Assembly: GCF_025869515.1 (NCBI RefSeq)
Contig: NZ_JAOZVR010000093.1
Span: forward strand, 62,001 to 126,000
Length of the DNA stretch: 64,000 nucleotides
Direction of reading: 5' to 3'
Origin: Ferrovibrio sp.
Lineage (GTDB): Bacteria; Pseudomonadota; Alphaproteobacteria; Ferrovibrionales; Ferrovibrionaceae
The notes beneath the pieces are model-generated. The model ran no database searches. It was not told the origin of the DNA and was given only the letters and a program-made list of their open reading frames with translations. Below, piece by piece: positions 9,179 to 18,055 of the stretch (position 1 is the stretch's first letter; the number at the start of each line of letters is the position of its first letter). The position numbers and the translations under genes were made by a program.

Positions 9179-10860
9179 TCGATCCCATCACCCTGGCCGT
9201 GCTGAAAGGCCGGCTCGAACAGGTTGCCGACGAGATGGACGCGACCCTGTTTCGTTCGGCCTTCAATCCGATCATTGCCGAGGCGCATGATGCCAGCCAT
9301 GGCCTCTATCATGCCGTCACCGGCGAAACCCTGATACAGGGCAAGTCCGGTCTGCCGATCTTCGTCGGCGCCATGGCCTTTGCCGTGAAGGCCGTGATCG
9401 ACAAGGCGGTGCGCGACGGCGACCTGAAGGATGGCGACGTCTATATCTTCAACGACCCTTACGATGGCGGTACGCATTTAAGCGATTTCAAGCTGGTGCG
9501 ACCGTTTTTTCGCAACGGCAAGGTCTTCTGTTATCTGGCTTCGGTCGGTCACTGGCACGATGTCGGCGGCAATGTGCCGGGCAATTACAACCCGGTCGCC
9601 ACCGAATGCTTCCAGGAAGGCATGGTGATCCCACCGGTGAAGCTCTATGTCGCCGGCCAGCTGCGGCAGGATGTGGTAGATATCCTGCGCGCGAACACCC
9701 GTTTGCCCGACAGCCTCTATGGCGATATGAACGGCCAGGTGAACGCGCTGGACCTGGGCAGCAAACGCCTGCATGCGCTGCTGGACGAATATGGCGATGC
9801 CACCGTCGATGAAGCGCTGGCCGAGCTGAAAAAGCGTGCGGCGATCCAGTTCCGCAGTTTGCTGCGCGACCTGCCCGACGGGCGCTACGCCGCCGAGGAC
9901 TTCTTAGATAATGACGGCATTCGCGACGAGGCCTTGCGCATCGGCCTGGAGGTGGTGATCGAGGGCGAGGCGCTGACGCTGGATTTCTCGCGCACCTCCG
10001 ATGCCTGCGCCGGACCGGTGAATATCGCGCGCTCCACCGCGATTGCCGCCTGCTATGTCGCGATCAAGCATATCTTCCCAGATGTGCCGGCCAATTCCGG
10101 CGTACTGGAGCCGGTGACATTCATTATCCCGGAAACCAGCCTGATCAGCGTGAAAGCACCCAAGCCGGTCGGCGGTTACACCGAGACAATCCTGCGTGTC
10201 ATCGATGTGATCTTCGAGGCCTTTGCCCAGATCGCGCCCGACCGTGTCAACGGGTGCGCCTATGGCACCATCAACGCACTGTCGCTGGCCGGTCACCGCA
10301 GGGACGGGCGGCGCTGGGTGATGTTCAGCTTCTTCGGCGGCGGGCATGGCGGTCATCCGCAAGGCGACGGCCTGAATCATGGCAATGCGCCGATCTCGAT
10401 GGCGACGATCCCGCCGCTGGAAATCCTCGAAGCCGCTTACCCGGTGATGTTCACCGAATGGAGCCTGCGACCGGATAGCGGTGGTGCCGGTCGCAATCGC
10501 GGCGGGCTTGGTGCTGTTTATGAAATCGAGCTGCTGGAAGAAGAGGCTGACCTTTTCCTGTTCGGCGAGCGCGGCAAATACGCCCCGGCCGGCGTGCTGG
10601 GCGGCCATGCCGCGCTGCGTAACCGCTTCGTCTATCCGAAAGATGGCAAGCTGGTGGAACCCGGGATGGTGTCCAAACTGCACGATGCCAAACTGAAGAA
10701 GGGCGATCGCATCCGTCTGGAAACGCCGGGCGGCGGCGGCTACGGCCCGCCGGCCGAGCGCAAGGCGGAGAAAATCGCCGAAGACCTGCGCCTGGGTTAT
10801 GTCACCAAAGAGGGTGCCACCCGCGATTACGGCCGTAAAGCCAAGGAGGCCGCAGAATGA
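9175..10860 (+). CDS. hyuB: hydantoinase B / oxoprolinase family protein
   Basis: This 561-residue protein is full length for HyuB. The opening MIDPITLAVLKGRLEQVADE, the FNDPYDGGTHLSD stretch and the glycine-rich FFGGGHGGHPQGDG segment are typical of the family. HyuB partners HyuA (next gene) in ATP-dependent ring opening of hydantoins, 5-oxoproline, N-methylhydantoin or related lactams and imides. The gene overlaps both neighbours by four bases. Acetone-carboxylase-like activity is a remote alternative because the gamma subunit is absent. Confidence 0.88.
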   Translation: MIDPITLAVLKGRLEQVADEMDATLFRSAFNPIIAEAHDASHGLYHAVTGETLIQGKSGLPIFVGAMAFAVKAVIDKAVRDGDLKDGDVYIFNDPYDGGTHLSDFKLVRPFFRNGKVFCYLASVGHWHDVGGNVPGNYNPVATECFQEGMVIPPVKLYVAGQLRQDVVDILRANTRLPDSLYGDMNGQVNALDLGSKRLHALLDEYGDATVDEALAELKKRAAIQFRSLLRDLPDGRYAAEDFLDNDGIRDEALRIGLEVVIEGEALTLDFSRTSDACAGPVNIARSTAIAACYVAIKHIFPDVPANSGVLEPVTFIIPETSLISVKAPKPVGGYTETILRVIDVIFEAFAQIAPDRVNGCAYGTINALSLAGHRRDGRRWVMFSFFGGGHGGHPQGDGLNHGNAPISMATIPPLEILEAAYPVMFTEWSLRPDSGGAGRNRGGLGAVYEIELLEEEADLFLFGERGKYAPAGVLGGHAALRNRFVYPKDGKLVEPGMVSKLHDAKLKKGDRIRLETPGGGGYGPPAERKAEKIAEDLRLGYVTKEGATRDYGRKAKEAAE

Positions 10861-12929
10861 CCAACCAGAGCAGCATCCCGCGCTACGCCGTTGGCGTCGA
10901 TGTCGGCGGCACATTCACCGATGTATTTTTCCTCGATGAGGCACAGGGGCGCATCGATATCGCCAAGGTGCCATCCACGCGCGGCGACCAGGCGACAGGC
11001 TTTATCGAAGGTCTGCGCAGCAAAGCCGAGCCGAAGCAGATCGCCACCGTTGTGCATGGTACCACGGTGGGCACTAATGCATTGCTGGAGCGCAAAGGGG
11101 CCCGCACTGGAATTATAACCACGCGTGGTTTCCGCGACGTGCTGGAGATGCGGCGCCGCGACCGGCCCAGCACCTGGGGATTATGGGGCCAGTTCGTGCC
11201 GGTGGTGCCGCGCGACCTGCGGCTGGAAGTGGGCGAACGCGTGCTGGCCGACGGTACGATCCGTCAGGCGGTCGACCCGGCCGAAGTGAAACAGGCGGCG
11301 CAGGAGCTGCTGGCACACGGCGCCGAGGCCGTTGCCATCATTTTTATCAACGCCTATGCCAATGCGGAAAACGAGCGGGTGGCGCTGACGGCACTCCGCG
11401 AAGTCTGGCCGAATGACTATGTCACCGCCTCATCCGACATCCTGCCTGAAATCCGCGAGTTCGAGCGCACCTCCACGGCGGCACTGAATGCCTATCTGCA
11501 GCCGCCGGTGGGGAGCTATCTGCGCAAGCTGGAAAGCCGGCTGCAGGGCGACGGTTTCACCGGCCAGTTCCTGATCGTGCAGTCGAATGGCGGCGTGATG
11601 AGCGTGGACAGCGCCGCGAGTCGCCCGGTGCGCACCGCGCTGTCGGGTCCGGCGGCCGGCGTGATCGCCTGCCAGCATATCGCGGTGGCGGCCGGTTTCC
11701 CCAATGTCGTGACCTGCGATATGGGCGGCACCAGTTTCGACGTCTCGCTCATCGCCGGAGGCGAGCCGGCGATGAGCGCACAGACCGCCATCGATTTCGG
11801 CATGGTGGTGCGCGCACCGATGATCGAGATCACCACCATCGGTGCCGGTGGCGGTTCGATTGCCTGGATCGACCGTGGTGGCATCCTGCAGATCGGTCCG
11901 GAAAGCGCCGGCTCCGATCCAGGCCCGGTGGCCTATGGCCTGGGCAGCGACCGGCCGACCGTGACGGATGCCAATGTGGTGATGGGCCGCATTGATGCCG
12001 AGCGACCGATCGGTGGCAAGCTGAAGCGGCTGGATGTCGAAGCGGCCAGGGAGGCTATCCGCAAGCATATCGCGGAGCCGTTAGACCTCGATGTGATGGC
12101 GGCAGCCGAAGCCATCATCAAGGTGGCGAATTCACGTATGGCCGGCGCGATCCGTCTGGTTTCCATCGAACGCGGCCACAACCCGCGCGACTTTGCTGCG
12201 ATGCCGTTCGGCGGCGGTGGTGCGCTGCATGTCGGCGCATTGATCAAGGAAGTCGGTCTGGCTTCGGCGCTGGTGCCGCGCTTCCCCGGTGTCACCTCGG
12301 CGCTGGGCTGCGTGATCGCCGATATGCGGCATGATTTCGTCCGCACGGTGAACCGCACGCTGGACGATACCGATCCAGTCATTCTGGATGCCGCCATCGC
12401 CGAGGCGGCGGGTGAGGGCGGGCGCCTGCTCGATCAGGCCGGCATCGCCTTCGAGGGGCGCGCCATCTCGGTCGAGCTCGATATGTCCTATCTGGGCCAG
12501 ACCCATACCGTCGCTGTGCCGCTGTCGGGTGATTTTTCTGTGCCGGTGAATCTGACCCGCGAGGGTATCAAGGCCGCCTTCGAGACTGCTTATGCCGCCG
12601 CTTTCGGCCGCGTGCTGGACAGGATCGGCATCCGCGTGCTGAACCTGCGCGTCGCCGCCATCGGCAAGCGCAAGAAATTCGACCTCGCCCTGCTGGCACC
12701 ACCGACGGAGGGCACGGTGGAGGCGGCGAAGCGCACCACGCGCCAGGTCTGGCTTGAGGGTGCCTGGCACGAGGCTGGCATCTATCGTCGGCTGGACCTG
12801 CCGCTCGGCGCGGTGATCCCGGGTCCGGCGATCCTGGAACAGTCCGACACCACCATCCTGATCGAACCCGACCTGGTGGGCGAGGTGGACCGGTTCGGCA
12901 ACCTGGTGGTGAAGCGGAAAGCGATATGA
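10857..12929 (+). CDS. hyuA: hydantoinase A / oxoprolinase family protein, ATP-binding subunit
   Basis: This 690-residue protein has the actin-like ATPase fold. GVDVGGTFTD at residues 13-22 is the phosphate-binding loop and VVHGTTVGTNALLERKG the second family block. The middle contains VTCDMGGTSFDVSLI and TIGAGGGSIAW, also family signatures. HyuA uses ATP to activate the amide of a cyclic substrate that HyuB then opens. The gene is complete and coupled to hyuB upstream and to the isochorismatase-fold gene downstream by four-base overlaps. The order hyuB before hyuA is common in proteobacterial catabolic operons. Confidence 0.9.
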   Translation: MTNQSSIPRYAVGVDVGGTFTDVFFLDEAQGRIDIAKVPSTRGDQATGFIEGLRSKAEPKQIATVVHGTTVGTNALLERKGARTGIITTRGFRDVLEMRRRDRPSTWGLWGQFVPVVPRDLRLEVGERVLADGTIRQAVDPAEVKQAAQELLAHGAEAVAIIFINAYANAENERVALTALREVWPNDYVTASSDILPEIREFERTSTAALNAYLQPPVGSYLRKLESRLQGDGFTGQFLIVQSNGGVMSVDSAASRPVRTALSGPAAGVIACQHIAVAAGFPNVVTCDMGGTSFDVSLIAGGEPAMSAQTAIDFGMVVRAPMIEITTIGAGGGSIAWIDRGGILQIGPESAGSDPGPVAYGLGSDRPTVTDANVVMGRIDAERPIGGKLKRLDVEAAREAIRKHIAEPLDLDVMAAAEAIIKVANSRMAGAIRLVSIERGHNPRDFAAMPFGGGGALHVGALIKEVGLASALVPRFPGVTSALGCVIADMRHDFVRTVNRTLDDTDPVILDAAIAEAAGEGGRLLDQAGIAFEGRAISVELDMSYLGQTHTVAVPLSGDFSVPVNLTREGIKAAFETAYAAAFGRVLDRIGIRVLNLRVAAIGKRKKFDLALLAPPTEGTVEAAKRTTRQVWLEGAWHEAGIYRRLDLPLGAVIPGPAILEQSDTTILIEPDLVGEVDRFGNLVVKRKAI

Positions 12930-13540
12930 GCAGCACGAGACTTGATCTGAAGCACACGGCCCTGTTGATCGTCGACCTGCAGAACGATTTCCTGCATGCC
13001 GATGGCGCCTATGCGCGTGGCGGCGCCAACCTGCCCGGCGCCGCCGCCTTGATCGCCAACATGAAGGCGGTGACCGACGCGATGCGCGCGGCCGGCGGCT
13101 GGATCGTGTCGACGCAGTTTACGCTTGTGCCCGGCCGCGGTGGCGAACCGCTGATCAGTCCGCATCTGCAACAGCTGCGCCCTTTCCTGCGCAAGGGCGA
13201 CTTCCAGCCCGGCGCCTGGGGCCATGGCCTGATCGACGAACTGGCACCGGCTGACTTCACGGTGGAGAAGGTGGCTTATTCCGCCTTCTACATGACGCGA
13301 CTTGAATTCGTGCTGCGCAAGGTCGGCATCGATACCCTGCTGATTGGCGGTATTGTCACCAATGGCGGCGTCGCCAGCACGCTGCGCGACGCCCATGTGC
13401 GCGACTTTCACGCCTTGCTGCTGACCGACGGCTGCGCCGCCTTCAGCAAGGAGGCCCATGAGGCGAGCCTTTCCTCGTTAGGCACCATCGCGCCGAAGCT
13501 GACCTGCGCCGAGGTCGTGGCGGCGATCCGCGCCACATGA
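12926..13540 (+). CDS. isochorismatase-fold protein, catalytic cysteine replaced by glycine
   Basis: This is a 204-residue protein of the cysteine-hydrolase/isochorismatase fold. Asp17 in LLIVDLQNDF and Lys115 in VEKVAYSAF match two members of the usual Asp-Lys-Cys triad. The nucleophile position, normally C in a T-N-x-C-V pattern, is Gly148 in GGIVTNGGVAST. Amidases of the family (N-carbamoylsarcosine amidase, maleamate amidase, biuret hydrolase) need that cysteine. Isochorismatases such as EntB and PhzD lack it and hydrolyse a vinyl ether. By position it should act on the ring-opened product of HyuAB, but simple amidase chemistry is doubtful. Confidence 0.85.
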   Translation: MSSTRLDLKHTALLIVDLQNDFLHADGAYARGGANLPGAAALIANMKAVTDAMRAAGGWIVSTQFTLVPGRGGEPLISPHLQQLRPFLRKGDFQPGAWGHGLIDELAPADFTVEKVAYSAFYMTRLEFVLRKVGIDTLLIGGIVTNGGVASTLRDAHVRDFHALLLTDGCAAFSKEAHEASLSSLGTIAPKLTCAEVVAAIRAT

Positions 13541-14949
13541 GCAAGGTCCTGCCTGCGGCGGGCCTGGATTTCCCGCTCTCGGTTCCGGTTCTGGTGATCG
13601 GCGGCGGCGCCTGTGGACTTACGGCAGCACTGACCGCTCATGATGCCGGCGCCGAGGTGCTGGTGCTGGAGCGCGATCCGTCCCCCAGCGGCTCGACCGC
13701 CATGTCGTCGGGCATGATTCCCGCGGCTGGCACGGCGCTGCAGGCGGTGCGCGGTGTGCAGGACACACCGGCGATCATGACGGCGGATATCCAGGCCAAG
13801 GCACATGGAGAGAATGACCCGGCCATGGTGGCGGCAGTCTGCGCGGCATCCGGTCCCACGGTGGATTGGCTGGTGCAGCAGCATGGTGTGCCGCTCACAC
13901 TGGTGGAAGGCTTTCTCTATCCCGGCCATAGCCGGCCGCGCATGCATGCACCGGCTTCGCGCAGCGGGGCCGATCTGATCGGCGGCCTGCTGGCGGCAAC
14001 CAATACCGCCGGCATCGACATTGTCTGCAATGCAACGGTGACGACATTGTTTGCCGATCCGGACAGCCGTGTGCGTGGCGTTGAGCTGGCGCGACCCGAT
14101 GGCGCGACCGAGCGTATCGGTTGCGACACGCTGGTGCTGGCTTGTTCGGGCTTCGGCGGTAATAGCGATCTGGTAACGCGTCACATCCCGGAACTCGCCG
14201 GTGCGCAGTATTACGGCCACACCGGTAATCGCGGCGATGCTCTGCTGTGGGGTGAACAGCTCGGCGCCAGCGTACAGCATCTCGGCGCTTATCAGGGTCA
14301 TGGCTCGCTGGCCATGCCGCATGCCATCCTGATCACTTGGGCCCTGATGATGGAAGGCGGCTTCCAGGTTAATGCGCACGGTGAGCGGTTTTCCTGCGAG
14401 CATGACGGCTATTCCGAACAGGCGATGCGCGTGATTGCGCAGCCCGGCGGCGTAGTATGGAACATCTATGATGCCCGCCTGCACAGGCTCGGCCTCGATT
14501 TTGAGGATTATCGCGAGGCTGTCAGCGGTGGCGCGATCAAAAGCGCTGACAGCATAGAGGCGCTCGCCGCTGAATGCGGCCTGCCGCCACAGGCGCTGGC
14601 AGCGACACTGGCGAAAACCCGTGCGCTGGCCGCAGCTCAGGGCCAGGACCGTTTCGGCCGCGATTTCACCGCCAGACCGACACTGGAAGCGCCATTGTAT
14701 GCGGTGAAGGTGACCGGCGCGCTGTTTCACACCCAGGGTGGCCTCGCCATCGATACAGAGGCCGCTGTGCTGCGCAGAGACGGAACGCGGCTGCCGAACC
14801 TGTTTGCCGGCGGTGGCGCAGCCTGCGGCCTCTCGGGGCGCGGACGTGACGGGTATCTCTCTGGCAATGGCCTGCTCACCGCCGTGGTGCTCGGCGCAAA
14901 GGCGGGCAGATCCGCCGCGGCACTTGCATTGTCATTGTCATCGCGTTGA
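13537..14949 (+). CDS. FAD-dependent oxidoreductase, fumarate reductase / ketosteroid dehydrogenase family
   Basis: This 470-residue flavoprotein has the FAD-binding GGGACGLTAA loop at residues 22-31 and LVLER at 42-46. The substrate-domain block HGERFSCEHD (281-290) and the HTQGG motif (398-402) resemble active-site regions of soluble fumarate reductases and urocanate or 3-ketosteroid enzymes. There is no haem motif or signal peptide, so it should be cytoplasmic. It probably reduces or desaturates a C=C bond next to a carboxylate, which suits a maleate- or acrylate-like intermediate. The start overlaps the previous gene by four bases. The operon probably ends here; a 203-base gap follows. 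Confidence 0.85.
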   Translation: MSKVLPAAGLDFPLSVPVLVIGGGACGLTAALTAHDAGAEVLVLERDPSPSGSTAMSSGMIPAAGTALQAVRGVQDTPAIMTADIQAKAHGENDPAMVAAVCAASGPTVDWLVQQHGVPLTLVEGFLYPGHSRPRMHAPASRSGADLIGGLLAATNTAGIDIVCNATVTTLFADPDSRVRGVELARPDGATERIGCDTLVLACSGFGGNSDLVTRHIPELAGAQYYGHTGNRGDALLWGEQLGASVQHLGAYQGHGSLAMPHAILITWALMMEGGFQVNAHGERFSCEHDGYSEQAMRVIAQPGGVVWNIYDARLHRLGLDFEDYREAVSGGAIKSADSIEALAAECGLPPQALAATLAKTRALAAAQGQDRFGRDFTARPTLEAPLYAVKVTGALFHTQGGLAIDTEAAVLRRDGTRLPNLFAGGGAACGLSGRGRDGYLSGNGLLTAVVLGAKAGRSAAALALSLSSR

Positions 14950-15152
14950 GCCTTGTCGGTACCCTGCTTGACTGCTGTGAAAGCGTCAGCTGAAAATTCA
15001 TTATACGATAAATTGTTCGATACCAAGTCGGCCTCCTATCGATCCTGACCGATGCAGCCGGGGGCCGCGCCGTTCTGCACGGTGGAGCATGACATCGGCC
15101 TGAAGCCGGCATAATATCGGCCATTCCGGCGAACCCGGGGTGGGAGACGGCC

Positions 15153-15455
15153 ATGCTGTTCTGTTTTCACAATATCGACAAACCGGATTCCGCGGCCCTG
15201 CGGCAGGCCTGGCGCCCGCAGCACAAGGCATATCTGGGCAAGGTGGCCGACCGGATTGCCTTTGCCGGCCCGCTGCTGGCCGATGACGGCACCACCATGC
15301 AGGGCAGCCTGCTGGTGATCGATTTCCCGGATCGCGCCGCGGCCGAGGCCTGGCTGCAGCAGGAACCGTTCACCCAGAACGGCGTTTATGCTTCGGTTTC
15401 GATCCGCGCCTTTGTTAATCTATGGCCACAGAAGACAGGCTTCCCGCCGCAATGA
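15153..15455 (+). CDS. YciI-like protein
   Basis: This 100-residue protein has the dimeric alpha/beta-barrel fold of YciI. MLFCFHNIDKPDSAALRQAW starts the first strand, and RPQHKAYLGKV carries the conserved histidine. IAFAGPLLADDG and the late FVNLWPQ also fit the family. YciI-like proteins are small enzymes or stability factors often encoded beside catabolic operons; related muconolactone-isomerase-like folds handle small lactones. It lies 203 bases after the flavoprotein gene, so its membership in the catabolic operon is likely but not certain. It converges with the large minus-strand gene at 15478. Confidence 0.8.
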   Translation: MLFCFHNIDKPDSAALRQAWRPQHKAYLGKVADRIAFAGPLLADDGTTMQGSLLVIDFPDRAAAEAWLQQEPFTQNGVYASVSIRAFVNLWPQKTGFPPQ

Positions 15456-15477
15456 TCAGCGGGCCTGTCGGCAGTCA

Positions 15478-17832
15478 CTAATCCGCGGCGACAGCTTTCA
15501 TGAGATCGATCGCGGAGTCGCCCTGCGAACCGTAATAGGCGAAGAAGACGAAGCTTCGCGCATAATTGACCACGTCAGCATTCATGCTGGTGCGGTTCGC
15601 CATCATGTTGTTAATTTCATATTCATGGAAGAAATCGAATTTCTGTAACCCGTGCATCAGGCAGTACTGATAGGCCAGAGAGAAGCCGGTCTGATCGATA
15701 AACTGCTCGATATGCTGCCGCTGCAGTGATTTGCGCAGGAAGAGTCGCAACAGACGGGCAAACTGGCGTCCGGTTGGTGACGGTTTCGCCAGCAGTAGAT
15801 TCGCCGTGTAGCGGGAACCAAAAGATACCGATATTTCATTGCGGTTCAGCACGACATCGGAGCCGGCATGCCGTTGCAGCAGTGCGGCGACGCTGCCATT
15901 GAGCTGTAGGTCTATGTCGCTGACGATGAGCGGAATTTGGAGTGTTTCAAGCAGGAATTCGAGAGTCAGGAAACGTACCGACTGATAATAAGCTCTGGCG
16001 CAATTGGGTTCGCATCCGGTCAGGGTATAATACGAGACGGCATAAGCCGGGTTGAGCTCATTCACCAGGAAAACGAGGCGTCGATCCTGGATGCCAAGTT
16101 CCTCGATAATGCCTGACAGGCTCTTGGCGGAGCCAATCATGCAGACGATGATGACGCAATCCGTGTCGCAACGTTCGAGAATGGATGTCAGATAGCTGCG
16201 GCCATAGAGCTTCAGGTATTTTTCGTCGGCAGCGACCAGAAAAGCCAGTTGCGGGGACAGTTTTTCGACATGCGACCGCAGCGTGGAGAGATTCAGCCAG
16301 TTGCCACTGAAATCAGCGAGGGCCATGTCAGGCTGCTCGGGTAGTTCCTCGGACAGTGGCTCATTCAGAATAGTCAAATCCAGGCATTCCAGGCTGACCC
16401 GCGTCGCCCTGTCGAGCCGCTTCTGGCTCTCTGATTCAATCTCTTCCGGTCGTGCGGCAACATCAGCCTGCATGCGCTGAATGAGCTGCATTCTGCCAGG
16501 GCTGAGCGGGTGGCAAAGGATTTCGCCCACCCCGTGATAGATTTCGAGGGACAGCATTCTGTCTGGATCATTCGCCGTTCTGGGACGATGCAGGATGGCC
16601 CGCGCCTGGTGGCGCAACCGGCTGTCGATATCGCCCCGGATTTCGGCAACATCGGCCAGCGCCGCATGAGCCAGCCAGGAATTCGGATCCCGGAGCAGAA
16701 GCGCGGTCGCATACTCGATCATTCTGTCGGCATTGCGCAGTGCGCGCGCCACATTGAGAGCGGGTTCCAGGAACTTGTGCGGATAGAGTGCCGCCAAGCC
16801 GTCGATGATCGGTCCGGCACGACGGAAATCGCCGGCGGCCAGCTTTCCATTGAATGCCGTGACAGACGCGAGAACGACTTCCTGCAGATATGCGGTCTGG
16901 TCTATCCCGGGAATGACCTGGCGGCCGATCTTGCTCATGCGGCTGAGCGCTTCGGTGCAGTTTCCGGTTTGCGCCAGCGCCCTGGCAGAGGACAGCAGGA
17001 TCGGCAGATTGTGCGGTTCGATGCCAAGCGTATACTCATACAAGGTCAAGGCCTGTTCAGCACGACCCTCCGCGAGCAGAGCGTCTGCCATGGTAACCAG
17101 GGCAGAGAAATCCGGCTTGTCAGCGGCCAGGAATACGCCCCGCACTGCGAGAGTGTCGTATCCGTTGCTGTGCATCATATAGCCCAGAGAACGCAACATC
17201 GCTTCGGCGGCGCGCTTATCCTGCGGCGAAAGATGCTGGCATTCATAATGAACGATCGAGGGCCGATGGTGACCGAAATCGAACATCTTCAGCAGTTCGA
17301 AGTCATAGCCTTCGGTATCGATTTGCAGCAGGTCGATCTGCTGCAGGCCATTTCTGGCAATGATGCTGTCAAAGCTGCTGCAGCGGACCGTGAGCGCTTC
17401 AGTGAGAGACAGAAGAATCTCTCGATTGGTTTCCGAATATAGACCACCCAGCGTGCCGGTTTTCTCCAGCAGGTCCGGCAGGATGAACGAGGTGATGCCG
17501 CCAAAGACGGCACCGATCGTGCCGTTTGCCAGGGCTTCGCGCGAAAATTGCCACATGGTGCGCTCGCCCTCGGCAATATCCACCGCGCAGTTCTCGATCC
17601 TGATTGCAGTGGAATCGCCATAGAGCGCCTTGAGCTTTTCAAAATGAGCCGGCACCGGTTCGACGATCACCCCGGTCAACTTCCCAGTCAGGATATGCTC
17701 GCGCAGGGGATCGTAACTGACGCCGTCATAGCCGCCGACCTGCAGGAAGGTGATCTGTCCATGGGCCTGGAGGAAGCCCTGTACGACTTGGCGGAAGCTG
17801 AAGGAATGATGCGTAGCGGCTGGCATGGACAC
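15478..17832 (-). CDS. FkbM methyltransferase / TPR / glycosyltransferase-like multidomain protein
   Basis: This 784-residue protein appears to contain three parts. Residues about 25-225 are an FkbM-type SAM methyltransferase (ITFLQVGGYDGVSYDPL, VEPVPAHFEKL, LLQIDTEGYDFELLKMF). Residues about 235-480 are helical and repeat-like, consistent with TPR units (ALTLYEYTLGIEPHN, FLEPALNVARALRNADRM). Residues about 500-784 look like a nucleotide-sugar transferase, with SDIDLQL (DID at 639-641) as a possible metal-binding DxD. I see no signal peptide, so it is probably cytoplasmic. Methylation and extension of a surface or flagellar glycan is my inference. The C-terminal assignment is the weakest. Confidence 0.75.
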   Translation of the reverse strand: MSMPAATHHSFSFRQVVQGFLQAHGQITFLQVGGYDGVSYDPLREHILTGKLTGVIVEPVPAHFEKLKALYGDSTAIRIENCAVDIAEGERTMWQFSREALANGTIGAVFGGITSFILPDLLEKTGTLGGLYSETNREILLSLTEALTVRCSSFDSIIARNGLQQIDLLQIDTEGYDFELLKMFDFGHHRPSIVHYECQHLSPQDKRAAEAMLRSLGYMMHSNGYDTLAVRGVFLAADKPDFSALVTMADALLAEGRAEQALTLYEYTLGIEPHNLPILLSSARALAQTGNCTEALSRMSKIGRQVIPGIDQTAYLQEVVLASVTAFNGKLAAGDFRRAGPIIDGLAALYPHKFLEPALNVARALRNADRMIEYATALLLRDPNSWLAHAALADVAEIRGDIDSRLRHQARAILHRPRTANDPDRMLSLEIYHGVGEILCHPLSPGRMQLIQRMQADVAARPEEIESESQKRLDRATRVSLECLDLTILNEPLSEELPEQPDMALADFSGNWLNLSTLRSHVEKLSPQLAFLVAADEKYLKLYGRSYLTSILERCDTDCVIIVCMIGSAKSLSGIIEELGIQDRRLVFLVNELNPAYAVSYYTLTGCEPNCARAYYQSVRFLTLEFLLETLQIPLIVSDIDLQLNGSVAALLQRHAGSDVVLNRNEISVSFGSRYTANLLLAKPSPTGRQFARLLRLFLRKSLQRQHIEQFIDQTGFSLAYQYCLMHGLQKFDFFHEYEINNMMANRTSMNADVVNYARSFVFFAYYGSQGDSAIDLMKAVAAD

Positions 17833-18055
17833 GGTCTGTTTTGGTTATGGCTAAAGTAAGCGGACGATTGGCAGAGGGGTCTTTTGCTTATTATGCGCCA
17901 GGCCGGTCCGGTCGGTATGCTCTGCGGACTTTGAGGGAGACTGCGGCGACAGTCAGCCCATGAAGCGCCGGGCCCGCCGCACCATTGGCCATCCTTTTCC
18001 AAAGCTCTTAAGAACTGCTTAAATGCCGAATAAGATGGATTGGGTAGTCTGCTGA

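Noticed and set aside
18008-18022. TTAAG-N5-CTTAA inverted repeat between fkbM-like gene and iclR
   Set aside because: The arms are short and AT-only, with no T run for a terminator and no partner site.
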